Source: Actinomycetota bacterium (GTDB lineage Bacteria; Actinomycetota; Humimicrobiia; Humimicrobiales; Humimicrobiaceae). Taken from it: a stretch of 11,637 bases of DNA. The stretch is from the NCBI GenBank assembly GCA_018897225.1, contig JAHILC010000149.1:1-11637 (forward strand). Reading direction: 5' to 3'. Under the pieces are notes generated by a model. The model did not search any database. It saw nothing but the letters and a program-made list of their open reading frames with translations, and had not been told where the DNA came from. The translations under genes were made by a program, and so were the position numbers. The number at the start of each line of letters is the position of its first letter. The stretch's first letter is position 1. Positions 1-7,093 of the stretch are shown in pieces.

Positions 1-52
1 AAATAAATTACATTTTCTAATTAATATTTTTCTTAGAAATTTGGTGACTTAA

Positions 53-217
53 ATGGCAAAATATAGGTGTACAGTTTGTAATTATGTTTATGATGAAGCA
101 AACTTTTATATTATTAAATCATTTAAATATGCCTTTATAAAAATTAATGCTTTCAAAAAATGGTTCGAAATTTCACTACCCGGGGCAGCCAAAATTGACT
201 CTCATTATAGATTCTAA
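53..217 (+). pseudogene. Truncated rubredoxin-like ORF (54 codons)
   Basis: A plus-strand ORF starts at an ATG with a GGTGA ribosome binding site 5 bases upstream. Its first 17 residues, MAKYRCTVCNYVYDEAN, look like the start of a rubredoxin: the first iron-binding CxxC knuckle (Cys6, Cys9) followed by the aromatic Y-x-Y-D stretch. Rubredoxins are small cytoplasmic iron-sulfur electron carriers that need two CxxC knuckles. The second knuckle (CPxCG) is absent here. After about codon 17 the sequence turns into AT-rich, Lys/Ile/Phe-rich codons, and codons 37-46 are read through the 31-bp repeat at 161-191 (WFEISLPGAA). No CPxCG is encoded downstream before the next gene. Without the second knuckle it could not bind iron as a rubredoxin, so I infer a 3'-truncated or disrupted gene. 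It converges on the ATPase gene at 268-1623. A small unrelated protein with one CxxC is the alternative. Confidence 0.55.
161..191 (+). repeat. 31-bp intergenic repeat, copy A
   Basis: The element begins TGGTTCGAAATTTCACT, has four variable bases (ACCC here) and ends GGGGCAGCCA. It matches the element at 2500-2530 at 27 of 31 positions, in the same orientation. All four differences fall in the variable bases. The ends are weakly inverted (TGGTTC against TGGCTG on the other strand). It forms part of the rubredoxin-like ORF. Its nature is unknown; a dispersed intergenic repeat or a small mobile-element remnant are possibilities. Confidence 0.75.
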
Positions 218-267
218 CCCTAAAAATATAATTATTACTTAGGTCATAAAGTTTGAATTTTAAAAAA

Positions 268-1623
268 CTATGTTTTAACACCTTGCTCAAAAAACCAATG
301 AAGATATTTTTTTATATTACCGGTTAGATAATAGGGAAGATTTAAAAGAAAAAACTTTTTTCCTTTTATAGTTTCTGCAGTATCAACCTTCAATTTCCCT
401 GAATATACTCTTACAGCATATTTATGATTTGCCCTGTTAATAAACTCATGCAGTGAACGCAATCGACCGGCTTTTCCTGCTTTTACTTCAATAGGAATAA
501 TATAGTTTTCAAATGGAATAATAAAATCGACCTGGGCGTTTGACTGCTTTTTTTCTCTTACCCAGAACTGTACTTTTTCAGTCAAAGTCTGGCTCTCTGC
601 AAGAAGTTCCTGTCCAACTATGTGCTCTGCAATTTTACCTTCATAAACACTATTTAAATCCTGGGTGCTGAAAAGCTCCTTCTGCAAACCTGCAAAATAA
701 TTTACAAGTCCTGTATCAAGTATATGAAGTCTTGGAGATTTTTTATAATCAGCTGTAACTGGAAGTTCTGTTCCTGTTGTTGGATACATTAAATAAATGA
801 GCATTGCTTTTTCAAGAGTTTTTAGCGCCTCAGAAATTTCCCGGGATTTATAATTAGACTGGCCAAATCCCTCAAATTTTATTCTGCTTCCTGCCAGATA
901 AAAGCAGCTTTCAATTGTATGGCGTATTACACGGACAAGAGTATCATTTCGGGCATATTTTTCTACATCATCAAGGTATGAGCGAAGGAGGCTTTCGTAT
1001 ACAGGCCTAAGCTCAATTACATTCTGGGTTTTAGAATAAACACTTACAACTTCGGGCATGCCACCAATAAGCGTGTACTTATGAAACTCTTTTAATAATT
1101 TCTCGTGGGCAAAATCAGGGAAAGGTATCTTATCAAGGATTTCAGCTGAGGAACTATCACCTATTGCAGCTACATATTCCTTAAAAGTTAGAGGTTTCAT
1201 ATAAAGGTATTCAACCCTGCCAACAGGAAAATTAATTTTTCTGCCTATTAAAGACTCTAAAAGAGAGCCAGCTGCTATTACAAAAAATTTACTGGCAGAT
1301 TCATAAAAATATCTCAGCATCGAAACAGCATCAGGGCAGTTCTGTATTTCGTCAATAAATATAAGTGTTCTGCCTTCTACCTGCTTTTTATCTTTTTCGA
1401 AAAATATTGCCTGGAGAAGTTCTATAATGCCATAGTTCATTTCAAATAATCTGCGATCAGAAGCAGTCTCAAGATTTAAGTATATATATTGGTCAAACTT
1501 CTTTGAAAAAATCTCAACAGCTATAGTTTTACCTACCTGACGTGCACCTCGTAGTACCAATGGTTTCCTGTACTCTTTATTTGCCCAATTTTCCAGCTCT
1601 TTTATTATTGCCCGGTTAAACAT
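268..1623 (-). CDS. AAA_14 / DUF4143 family ATPase
   Basis: A 451-residue protein of the common AAA_14 plus DUF4143 family, at the usual family length. The N-terminal P-loop domain carries Walker A GARQVGKT (about residues 26-33), Walker B LIFIDE (about 87-92) and a sensor-like AAGSLLE (about 117-123). The family-typical stretch GRVEYLYMKPLTFKEY follows (about 135-150). The C-terminal DUF4143 part has an E...D...ExK pattern (AEHIVGQELLAE, then VDF, then IEVKAGK near 388-393), which resembles a PD-(D/E)XK nuclease fold. No signal peptide or membrane helix is seen. The ATG start has AGAGG four bases upstream, and a good promoter lies at 1671-1699, so it is probably transcribed independently. 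These proteins are widespread and poorly characterised, often scattered singly as accessory genes. Its biochemical role is unknown, and the context gives no partner. Confidence 0.9.
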   Translation of the reverse strand: MFNRAIIKELENWANKEYRKPLVLRGARQVGKTIAVEIFSKKFDQYIYLNLETASDRRLFEMNYGIIELLQAIFFEKDKKQVEGRTLIFIDEIQNCPDAVSMLRYFYESASKFFVIAAGSLLESLIGRKINFPVGRVEYLYMKPLTFKEYVAAIGDSSSAEILDKIPFPDFAHEKLLKEFHKYTLIGGMPEVVSVYSKTQNVIELRPVYESLLRSYLDDVEKYARNDTLVRVIRHTIESCFYLAGSRIKFEGFGQSNYKSREISEALKTLEKAMLIYLMYPTTGTELPVTADYKKSPRLHILDTGLVNYFAGLQKELFSTQDLNSVYEGKIAEHIVGQELLAESQTLTEKVQFWVREKKQSNAQVDFIIPFENYIIPIEVKAGKAGRLRSLHEFINRANHKYAVRVYSGKLKVDTAETIKGKKFFLLNLPYYLTGNIKKYLHWFFEQGVKT

Positions 1624-1875
1624 TCTACCTCTGTTAAATCCATTATTCTTAATTTCATAAAGTCAATCATAATATATTACTTATCTGTTACATAGTCAAG
1701 CATAGATAGGAGATATTTTGTATAGAAGTAAGCTATATTGATTAAAAATTCAGTTCTGGGAGATAAATATTCTTGTCTGACATCAATATTCTGGTTCTAA
1801 CTTCGTTCGCTATGGCCAGCCACTTCCAGACATATTTGTCTAATATATGTTAAATGGATTAAATTAAAACTTGAA
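1624..1875. other. Intergenic region with an imperfect inverted repeat and no gene
   Basis: This 252-base gap between the ATPase and the HD hydrolase has no credible ORF. Its left part carries the ATPase promoter. Its right part holds an imperfect inverted repeat: GACATCAATATTCTGG at 1779-1794 faces CCAGACATATTTGTC at 1826-1840. The roughly 31-base loop contains the palindrome TGGCCA (1813-1818) and most of a possible third, divergent copy of the 31-bp repeat (1792-1822). Smaller hairpins (TGTCtGACA at 1775-1783; AGACA/TGTCT around 1828-1841) sit in the arms. It could be a terminator-like structure downstream of the HD gene, or a decayed small mobile element. There is no U-run typical of an intrinsic terminator. 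Confidence 0.45.
1671..1699 (-). promoter_or_regulatory. Probable sigma-70 type promoter for the AAA_14 ATPase
   Basis: Read on the minus strand, TTGACT (1694-1699) is followed by exactly 17 bases and then TATATT (1671-1676). Both boxes are close to the housekeeping consensus. The predicted transcription start is about 40 bases ahead of the ATPase ATG at 1623. This suggests the ATPase gene is a separate unit from the genes to its right. Confidence 0.55.
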
Positions 1876-2457
1876 CTACAGCTCCCCTTTTAAGCCAATC
1901 TCTTCCGCTACTGTCTGCATACCTTTTATGGTATGCTCAATGAGCACATCCAGCTCCATCCCAAGAATTTTTGCGCCTTCTAAAATAACATCCCGGTTCA
2001 CGCCGGATGCAAAGCTCTTTTGCTTCCATTTCTTTTTTACGGAGCTTACGTTTAAGTCCATAATGCTCTTACCGGGTCTAAGAACAACAGTCGCGGCAAT
2101 CAGCCCTGTTAGTTCATCAGTGGCATACAGCACCTTTTCCAGCGTTTCCACCGGTTCGATGTCATTTACCAGCTTATACCCATGACTTTCAATAGCCCTC
2201 AAATATTCCTCTGGAAAACCATATGGTGAAAGAATCTCTCTCACCATAAAACAGTGCTTATCTGCATATCTTTCATAATCAATGTCATGCAAAAGTCCAA
2301 TGATCCCCCATTTCTCGACTTCTTTTTCACAAAAAAGTTCTGCAAAATACCTCATGACAGCTTCAATAGTTAACGCATGCCGTATCAAACTTTCGTTTCG
2401 TGTATACTCCTTTAGTATTGCAGATGCAAAATCTCTGTCGGGTATAAAAGTAGTCAT
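1876..2457 (-). CDS. HD-domain metal-dependent hydrolase
   Basis: A 193-residue cytoplasmic protein of the HD/HDIG superfamily. Candidate metal ligands are in the expected order: His27 (RHALTIEAVMR), the His57-Asp58 doublet in LLHDIDYE, His68, His92 (ESHGYK) and a late Asp114 (TDELTGL). HD proteins are usually phosphohydrolases acting on nucleotides or related phosphoesters. The substrate of this subgroup is not known to me, and no second catalytic domain such as GGDEF or RelA is fused. The ATG start has a good GAGGT ribosome binding site about six bases upstream. It lies 106 bases after pfkA on the same strand, so it may be read from the pfkA transcript or from the weak promoter candidate inside the gap (2487-2515). 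Pyruvate kinase, a frequent pfkA partner, is not found at this position. Confidence 0.85.
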   Translation of the reverse strand: MTTFIPDRDFASAILKEYTRNESLIRHALTIEAVMRYFAELFCEKEVEKWGIIGLLHDIDYERYADKHCFMVREILSPYGFPEEYLRAIESHGYKLVNDIEPVETLEKVLYATDELTGLIAATVVLRPGKSIMDLNVSSVKKKWKQKSFASGVNRDVILEGAKILGMELDVLIEHTIKGMQTVAEEIGLKGEL

Positions 2458-2486
2458 GATTTACCTCGCTGATAAATTTGATTTAT

Positions 2487-2515
2487 ATATTACACAAATT
2501 GGTTCGAAATTTCAC
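2487..2515 (-). promoter_or_regulatory. Weak promoter candidate for the HD hydrolase, overlapping the repeat
   Basis: On the minus strand, GTGAAA (2510-2515) is separated by 17 bases from TAATAT (2487-2492), about 30 bases before the HD gene's ATG. The -35 box matches the consensus at only four of six positions and lies inside the 31-bp repeat. The equivalent position next to repeat copy A has no -10 box, so promoter activity would not be a property of the repeat itself. Tentative. Confidence 0.3.
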
Positions 2516-2530
2516 TCTTTGGGGCAGCCA
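2500..2530 (+). repeat. 31-bp intergenic repeat, copy B
   Basis: Same element as at 161-191: TGGTTCGAAATTTCACT, four variable bases (CTTT here), then GGGGCAGCCA. It lies in the pfkA to HD hydrolase gap, downstream of pfkA in the direction of transcription. The flanking sequences of the two copies are unrelated apart from being AT-rich, which marks the edges of the conserved unit at about 31 bases. It has no strong internal hairpin. Confidence 0.75.
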
Positions 2531-2563
2531 ATATATTGAACAGCTACTTCCTTAATATTTTTC

Positions 2564-3529
2564 CTACTGGGATAATATATGAGCTAAATCGTAGAGCTCT
2601 TTGCTTACTTCCTTCCTGTTATTTATAGCATATTCTAATGTGCAAGATTTTATTACATTGCCCTGTATTGCAGTCATGCAATCACTCTTGCCATCCAGCA
2701 GCAAATCAACAGCTTTTTTACCGAATCCCGCCGCCAGCAACCTGTCGAGAGCCGATGGATATCCTCCTCTTTGAATATGACCTAATACTGATATTTTTAC
2801 TTCATGCCCTACAAGAAGCTTGATGGATGCAGCAACATCGCTTGCCTTGGCAGCGCCTTCCGCAACTACAATCAATGTATGCCTCTTGCCTTCGCGATGA
2901 TTTCTTATTTTGTTTGCAATTCTTACCAAATCCACTTTAACTTCAGGTATTAGAATATAATCTGCCGCACAAGCAAGACCTGAGTTTATTGCGATCAACC
3001 CTGAATTTCTGCCCATGACTTCTATAACAAAAAGCCTGTCATGGGAAGAAGCGGTATCTCGAATCTTTGAAATAAGGCTGATTATAACATTAAGCGCGGT
3101 ATCAAAACCAAGGCTATAATCAGTTCCGTTTATGTCATTATCAATGGTTGCCGGAATACCAACCACCTTAACTCCTCTTTCATGCAGGTCATGCGCACCC
3201 CTGAATGAGCCATCTCCACCGATTATTATAAGTGCATCAACACCATCTTTTTTCATATTCTGTATTGATTTTTGCATGCCATCTTCAGTTTTGAATTCTT
3301 CCGACCTTGCGGAATAAAGAAATGTTCCACCCCTGTCTATGATACCTCCAACAGAATTAAGATCCATAACAGTTGAATTGTTGTTTATGAGACCTTTAAA
3401 GCCCTCGTAATAGCCAATTACATCAAGTGATTTATATTTTGCATATCTTGTAACAGCTCTAATAGTTGCATTCATTCCTGATGCATCGCCACCGCTTGTC
3501 AGAAGTCCAATCTTTTTAATGCCAGACAT
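2564..3529 (-). CDS. pfkA: ATP-dependent 6-phosphofructokinase
   Basis: A 321-residue enzyme of the bacterial PfkA family, full length. It phosphorylates fructose 6-phosphate to fructose 1,6-bisphosphate, the committing step of glycolysis. Visible landmarks: the N-terminal nucleotide loop TSGGDASGMN (11-20), GGDGS (104-108), PATIDND with catalytic Asp130, MGRNSG (172-177) and HIQRGG (251-256). Gly107 in GGDGS, and the lack of lysine in front of TIDND, argue for ATP rather than pyrophosphate as donor. Two small departures from the usual E. coli/Bacillus sequence are Ser instead of Pro in GGDAPGMN and Ala instead of Gly in PGTIDND. The ATG has an excellent AAAGGAG ribosome binding site nine bases upstream. 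The gene starts 30 bases after hisIE, so co-transcription with the his block is likely. Confidence 0.96.
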   Translation of the reverse strand: MSGIKKIGLLTSGGDASGMNATIRAVTRYAKYKSLDVIGYYEGFKGLINNNSTVMDLNSVGGIIDRGGTFLYSARSEEFKTEDGMQKSIQNMKKDGVDALIIIGGDGSFRGAHDLHERGVKVVGIPATIDNDINGTDYSLGFDTALNVIISLISKIRDTASSHDRLFVIEVMGRNSGLIAINSGLACAADYILIPEVKVDLVRIANKIRNHREGKRHTLIVVAEGAAKASDVAASIKLLVGHEVKISVLGHIQRGGYPSALDRLLAAGFGKKAVDLLLDGKSDCMTAIQGNVIKSCTLEYAINNRKEVSKELYDLAHILSQ

Positions 3530-3559
3530 GTCTGTATGCTCCTTTATTTCTTTACTTCC

Positions 3560-4210
3560 TTATTTCTTTCTTGACTTTAATTCTTTAAAAATGTCATCCA
3601 GCTTAATTTTTTTCTCAACCATTAAAACAATTAAATGATAGATAAGGTCAGCTATTTCGTAAACAGTTTTTCCTTTTGCCTGGTGTTTGGATGAAAGCAT
3701 GACTTCAACACTTTCTTCGCCGACCTTTTTAATTATTTCATCCAGGCCTTTCTTATGCAAAGAATAAGTGTAAGAATTTGACGCTTTTTCTTCAATTCGC
3801 AAAACCACAACATCATAAAGCTCATATAATATTTCTGCATTTGAAGGAGCCTTACTGGAATCTTTTAGGCTGCCTTTAAGATTTTTAAAATCCTTTTGGT
3901 TCAGGGTTTTATTTTTGAAATCTATTTCATTAAAAAAACAGGAAATGTTTCCGGTATGGCAGGCATTGCCTTTTTGTTCTACCTTTACGAGAAGAGTGTC
4001 TCCATCACAATCGTATTTTATTTCTTTTATTGTCTGTGTATTTCCGGAAGTCTCGCCTTTGTTCCATAGCTGCTTTCTACTCCTGCTCCAGAACCATGTA
4101 GTACCTGTCTCAATGCTCTTTTTTAGAGATTCTTTGCTCATATAAGCAAGCATCAAAACTTCATTTGTTTTGTAATCCTGGATAATTGTTGGTATGAGTT
4201 CTAAGTTCAT
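3560..4210 (-). CDS. hisIE: Bifunctional HisIE: phosphoribosyl-AMP cyclohydrolase / phosphoribosyl-ATP pyrophosphatase
   Basis: Catalyses steps 2 and 3 of histidine synthesis: pyrophosphate removal from phosphoribosyl-ATP, then opening of the adenine ring of phosphoribosyl-AMP. The N-terminal cyclohydrolase domain (about residues 1-95) has the metal-binding YDCDGD (Asp67, Cys68, Asp69, Asp71) and ACHTG...SC (Cys84, Cys91). A linker of about 30 residues leads to the HisE domain (about 125-210) with [10 protein letters not shown] and [10 protein letters not shown] chose the ATG at 4208-4210 because AAGGA stands eight bases in front of it. The longer reading from the ATG at 4226-4228 (six extra residues) has AAGG only two bases away, too close to work well. 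The protein is then 216 residues. It lies 43 bases after hisF and 30 before pfkA. Confidence 0.93.
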   Translation of the reverse strand: MNLELIPTIIQDYKTNEVLMLAYMSKESLKKSIETGTTWFWSRSRKQLWNKGETSGNTQTIKEIKYDCDGDTLLVKVEQKGNACHTGNISCFFNEIDFKNKTLNQKDFKNLKGSLKDSSKAPSNAEILYELYDVVVLRIEEKASNSYTYSLHKKGLDEIIKKVGEESVEVMLSSKHQAKGKTVYEIADLIYHLIVLMVEKKIKLDDIFKELKSRKK

Positions 4211-4253
4211 ATTGTAAATCCTTGCCATTACCTTATTAATAATTGTTATTATA

Positions 4254-5012
4254 TTATATTCTAATGTTAATACCCTGCGATTTTAAATATTTTTTAGCTT
4301 CCCTTACTGTGTGCTCACCGTAATGAAAAATCGAAGCTACCAGTGCGGCGTCTGCATTTGCCTGGGTAAAAACGTCTCTTAAATGTTCAAGACTGCCCGC
4401 TCCTCCGGAAGCTATTACGGGAATATTAACTGAAGAGACAACTACTCTTGTAAGCTCAATATCGTAACCGTCTTTGGTGCCATCTTTATCCATGCTTGTC
4501 AGCAGGATCTCTCCTGCCCCTAGCTTTTGTACCTCTATTGCCCACTCTACTGCATCAAGGCCTGTAGGCGTCCTGCCTCCATGTATGAAAACTTCCCAGT
4601 GGTTGGAGCCGGTTTTTTTTGCGTCTATTGCTACAACAATACACTGGCTGCCAAATACTTTTGAAGATTCTGCAATCAGTTCCGGATTTTTTACTGCAGA
4701 AGTATTCATGGAAATTTTATCTGCGCCTTTTCTTAAAATCTCCCTGATATCTTCAATACTATCAATGCCACCCCCGATTGTATAGGGTATAAATACTTTT
4801 TCTGCAGTCCTGCTGGCAAGTTCAACAACTGTCTTTCTTCTCTCATGCGAGGCTGTTATATCAAGAAATACCACCTCGTCTGCGCCTTCTCTGTCATAGA
4901 ATGCAGCAAGCTCTACAGGATCTCCTGCATCTCTTAAATTTATAAAACTTACTCCCTTTACAACCCTGCCCTTATTTACATCAAGGCAAGGTATTATCCT
5001 TTTTGAAATCAT
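4254..5012 (-). CDS. hisF: Imidazole glycerol-phosphate synthase, cyclase subunit
   Basis: A 252-residue (beta/alpha)8 barrel, the usual HisF length. With HisH it forms imidazole glycerol-phosphate synthase: HisF takes ammonia from HisH and converts PRFAR to imidazole glycerol phosphate plus AICAR, which feeds purine synthesis. The two catalytic aspartates are present: Asp11 in [13 protein letters not shown] and Asp130 in VVAIDAKK. The phosphate-binding elements GGGID (80-84) and ASGGAG near the C-terminus are also intact. The start is ATG with AAGG just upstream at rather short spacing. The gene begins 25 bases after the end of hisA, which is the common H-A-F order. Nothing is missing or unusual. 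Confidence 0.97.
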   Translation of the reverse strand: MISKRIIPCLDVNKGRVVKGVSFINLRDAGDPVELAAFYDREGADEVVFLDITASHERRKTVVELASRTAEKVFIPYTIGGGIDSIEDIREILRKGADKISMNTSAVKNPELIAESSKVFGSQCIVVAIDAKKTGSNHWEVFIHGGRTPTGLDAVEWAIEVQKLGAGEILLTSMDKDGTKDGYDIELTRVVVSSVNIPVIASGGAGSLEHLRDVFTQANADAALVASIFHYGEHTVREAKKYLKSQGINIRI

Positions 5013-5037
5013 TCGCCTTACTTTTTTTAAAAACTTT

Positions 5038-5763
5038 TTATGTGCCTGTTTTTATAGCTTCATCCAGTTTTATAATGCCCTCGTACAGAGCTTTTCCGAT
5101 TATTACCCCTGAAATTCCTTCTTTTTCAAAACGCTTTATTGCTTTAATGTCTTGGATGGAAGAAATTCCTCCCGCCAGTATCAGTTTTAAAGAAGTTTTT
5201 TTAAGTATTTCCCTTACAATTTTAAAATCAGGGCTTTCAAGCGTACCGTCTTTTGAGATATCAGTAACTATCATTTCATTTATTCCGAAATTTTCCAATT
5301 CCGTTGCAAAACCCAGGACATTGACGGCTGTTGCTTTTTGCCAGCCATTTTTATATATAATACCGCTTCTATCATAATCAAGGCTTAAGATAGCTTTGCC
5401 CCAGTATTGTCTTAAAACTACTTTTAAAAAATTTTTATCTTCGATAACTTTTGTTCCCAATACTGCCCTGTCTATCCCGCTTTCGATGACGGACTTTAAT
5501 GTGTCAATATCTCTTATACCTCCGCCATACTGTACTTTCAAATCCAGCTTCTTTTTTATTTCTTGGGCAATGTTTAAATTTCTTACAGCTCCTGCTTTTG
5601 CCCCATCAAGATCCACTACGTGCAGCCAGGTGGCACCCTGGTTTTTCCAGATCTCTGCAATTTCAACAGGATTGTCGTGGTATTTCTTTTTCAGGCTGAA
5701 ATCGCCTCTTGTAAGCCTGACACACTTGCCTTCAATTATATCTATAGCTGGTATTATTAACAT
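5038..5763 (-). CDS. hisA: ProFAR isomerase (HisA)
   Basis: Step 4 of histidine synthesis: the Amadori isomerisation of ProFAR to PRFAR, carried out by a (beta/alpha)8 barrel homologous to HisF. From the ATG at 5761-5763 the protein is 241 residues, a normal HisA length, and begins [17 protein letters not shown]. The catalytic aspartates are Asp8 (PAIDI) and Asp129 (LSLDYDRSG). YGGGIRD (about 79-85) and LAGGISS are phosphate-binding loops. The frame can be extended 12 residues to a TTG at 5797-5799, but that extension overlaps hisH and has no counterpart in the family. The chosen ATG follows the hisH stop by only four bases, with a short AGG eight bases upstream, which suggests translational coupling to hisH. 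Confidence 0.96.
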   Translation of the reverse strand: MLIIPAIDIIEGKCVRLTRGDFSLKKKYHDNPVEIAEIWKNQGATWLHVVDLDGAKAGAVRNLNIAQEIKKKLDLKVQYGGGIRDIDTLKSVIESGIDRAVLGTKVIEDKNFLKVVLRQYWGKAILSLDYDRSGIIYKNGWQKATAVNVLGFATELENFGINEMIVTDISKDGTLESPDFKIVREILKKTSLKLILAGGISSIQDIKAIKRFEKEGISGVIIGKALYEGIIKLDEAIKTGT

Positions 5764-5767
5764 GTAA

Positions 5768-6400
5768 TTAGCCTGCTTTTCTTTTGCTTGTTTTTGCAAT
5801 ATTTACAAAATTAGACAGTATCTGAAGCCCGCACGAACTGCTTTTTTCAGGGTGAAACTGCACCCCATAAGTGCTTTTATACTCCACACTGGCAGCTATA
5901 TCGACCCCATAATCAGTTGTACTGCTTATTATGCTTTTATCTTCACATTCTGCAAGGTAGGAATGAACAAAATAAAAACTTTCCCCGTCTTTAATTCCTT
6001 CCAGGAGCTTGCTATTTTTGCTCAATATTTTTAACCTGTTCCATCCCATGTGAGGAATTTTTACGCCCTCAGGGATTTTTTTAACAATGCCTTTAAATAT
6101 GCCCAGACCTTTATTTTTGCCTCCTTCCATGCCAAATTCAAATAAGACCTGCAAGCCAATGCATATTCCCAGGAATGGAGTGTCACAATAAATTATTTCT
6201 TTAATGACATCGTAGAGTTTTAATTCTTTAAGATTTTTCACTGCATCACCAAATGCTCCAACACCAGGCAATACCACAGCATCAGCATTTATTATTGTGC
6301 CAGGGCTCTTGGTAACTTTAATTTCAGCTCCAATCTTTATAAAAGCGTTTTCAACACTTTTAATATTACCCATATTGTAGTTTATAATTGCTATATACAT
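5768..6400 (-). CDS. hisH: Imidazole glycerol-phosphate synthase, glutamine amidotransferase subunit
   Basis: A 210-residue class I glutamine amidotransferase that hydrolyses glutamine and channels ammonia to HisF. The catalytic triad is complete: Cys80 in LGICIGLQ, and His183 and Glu185 in GVQFHPEKSS. The start MYIAIINYNMGN and the motif PGVGAFGDA (45-53) are typical of HisH. The conserved HMGWN (117-121) is also present. Its position ahead of hisA and hisF is the standard order. The ATG at 6398-6400 has no clear ribosome binding site (the upstream bases are almost all A and T), and 68 bases separate it from hisB. It is therefore the least tightly spaced gene in the his block, and an AT-only hairpin lies in this gap. 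Confidence 0.96.
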   Translation of the reverse strand: MYIAIINYNMGNIKSVENAFIKIGAEIKVTKSPGTIINADAVVLPGVGAFGDAVKNLKELKLYDVIKEIIYCDTPFLGICIGLQVLFEFGMEGGKNKGLGIFKGIVKKIPEGVKIPHMGWNRLKILSKNSKLLEGIKDGESFYFVHSYLAECEDKSIISSTTDYGVDIAASVEYKSTYGVQFHPEKSSSCGLQILSNFVNIAKTSKRKAG

Positions 6401-6430
6401 ATTTTTGCTTTATATATATTTTTAAAATCC

Positions 6431-6460
6431 AAAATTAAAACAAATAATTGTTTTGATTTT
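6431..6460. repeat. AT-only inverted repeat in the hisB-hisH gap
   Basis: AAAATTAAAACAA (6431-6443) and TTGTTTTGATTTT (6448-6460) are inverted copies, 13-base arms with one mismatch around the loop ATAA. It lies just after the hisB stop and ahead of hisH, in the longest gap within the his block. The stem has only one G-C pair, too weak for a classical intrinsic terminator. A modest effect on readthrough or mRNA processing, or a chance structure in AT-rich DNA, are both possible. Confidence 0.5.
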
Positions 6461-6468
6461 ATGAAGAG

Positions 6469-7053
6469 CTAAATGACACCTTTTGTTGAAGGAATGGATG
6501 TGCTGCCGCTTAATCTGGTTGCATTTTTCAGTGCAATTCCGAAAGCTTTGAATATTGCCTCAATAATATGATGGGAGTTTATACCTACATTTTTATTTAT
6601 GTGAAGATTGGCAGGACAGTTATTTACCAATGCCCTGAAGAAATCCTCTACAAGGTCAGTACTCATGTTTTCAATCTTTTCATTTAACATTTCAACATTG
6701 TATCTTAAGTATGCTCTTCCACCTAAATCAAGAGATATTGATATTTCAACTTCATCCATTGGCAGTATGATATGTCCAAACCTGGTTATCCCTTCCTTGT
6801 TTTTAAGGCAAGCAGAAATTGCAAGCCCAAGGCAAATACCGATATCTTCTATCAGGTGGTGCGGATCGACATTGATGTCCCCGTTTGCAGTAATTCTCAG
6901 ATCAAAATTTCCATGCCTGGCAAAACTTTCCAGCACATGATTTAAAAATGGAACAGGGGTTGCTATATCTGATTTGCCGCTTCCATCAAGATTAAGCTCC
7001 AGCTCGATATCGGTCTCTTTTGTTTTTCTCGTTATTATTTCTTTTCTTGGCAT
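6469..7053 (-). CDS. hisB: Imidazoleglycerol-phosphate dehydratase
   Basis: Step 6 of histidine synthesis: manganese-dependent dehydration of imidazole glycerol phosphate to imidazole acetol phosphate. The 194-residue protein is the monofunctional form, without the N-terminal histidinol-phosphate phosphatase fused in enterobacteria, so that activity must come from another gene. The metal-binding histidines are all visible: His39 and His47 in FLNHVLESFARHG, the DPHHLIED motif (63-70) and the second SHHIIE motif (160-165). The C-terminus IPSTKGVI is family-typical. The start is ATG with only a weak upstream ribosome binding site, 40 bases after hisG. In many related operons hisD and hisC stand between hisG and hisB; here they do not. 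Confidence 0.97.
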   Translation of the reverse strand: MPRKEIITRKTKETDIELELNLDGSGKSDIATPVPFLNHVLESFARHGNFDLRITANGDINVDPHHLIEDIGICLGLAISACLKNKEGITRFGHIILPMDEVEISISLDLGGRAYLRYNVEMLNEKIENMSTDLVEDFFRALVNNCPANLHINKNVGINSHHIIEAIFKAFGIALKNATRLSGSTSIPSTKGVI

Positions 7054-7093
7054 TTATTTCTTACCATTATTGAAAAATTATCATTTTAAATTT

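Noticed and set aside
161..191. tRNA or tmRNA 3' fragment, because the repeat starts with GGTTCGAA, which resembles a T-loop, and ends in CCA.
   Set aside because: The bases around GGTTCGAA do not form the five-pair T stem and no acceptor or anticodon arm can be traced. The copies also vary inside the would-be stem.
5764..5799. Longer hisA reading from a TTG at 5797-5799.
   Set aside because: It adds 12 lysine- and glutamine-rich residues that overlap hisH and lie before the conserved N-terminal beta strand. An ATG at the expected place is available.
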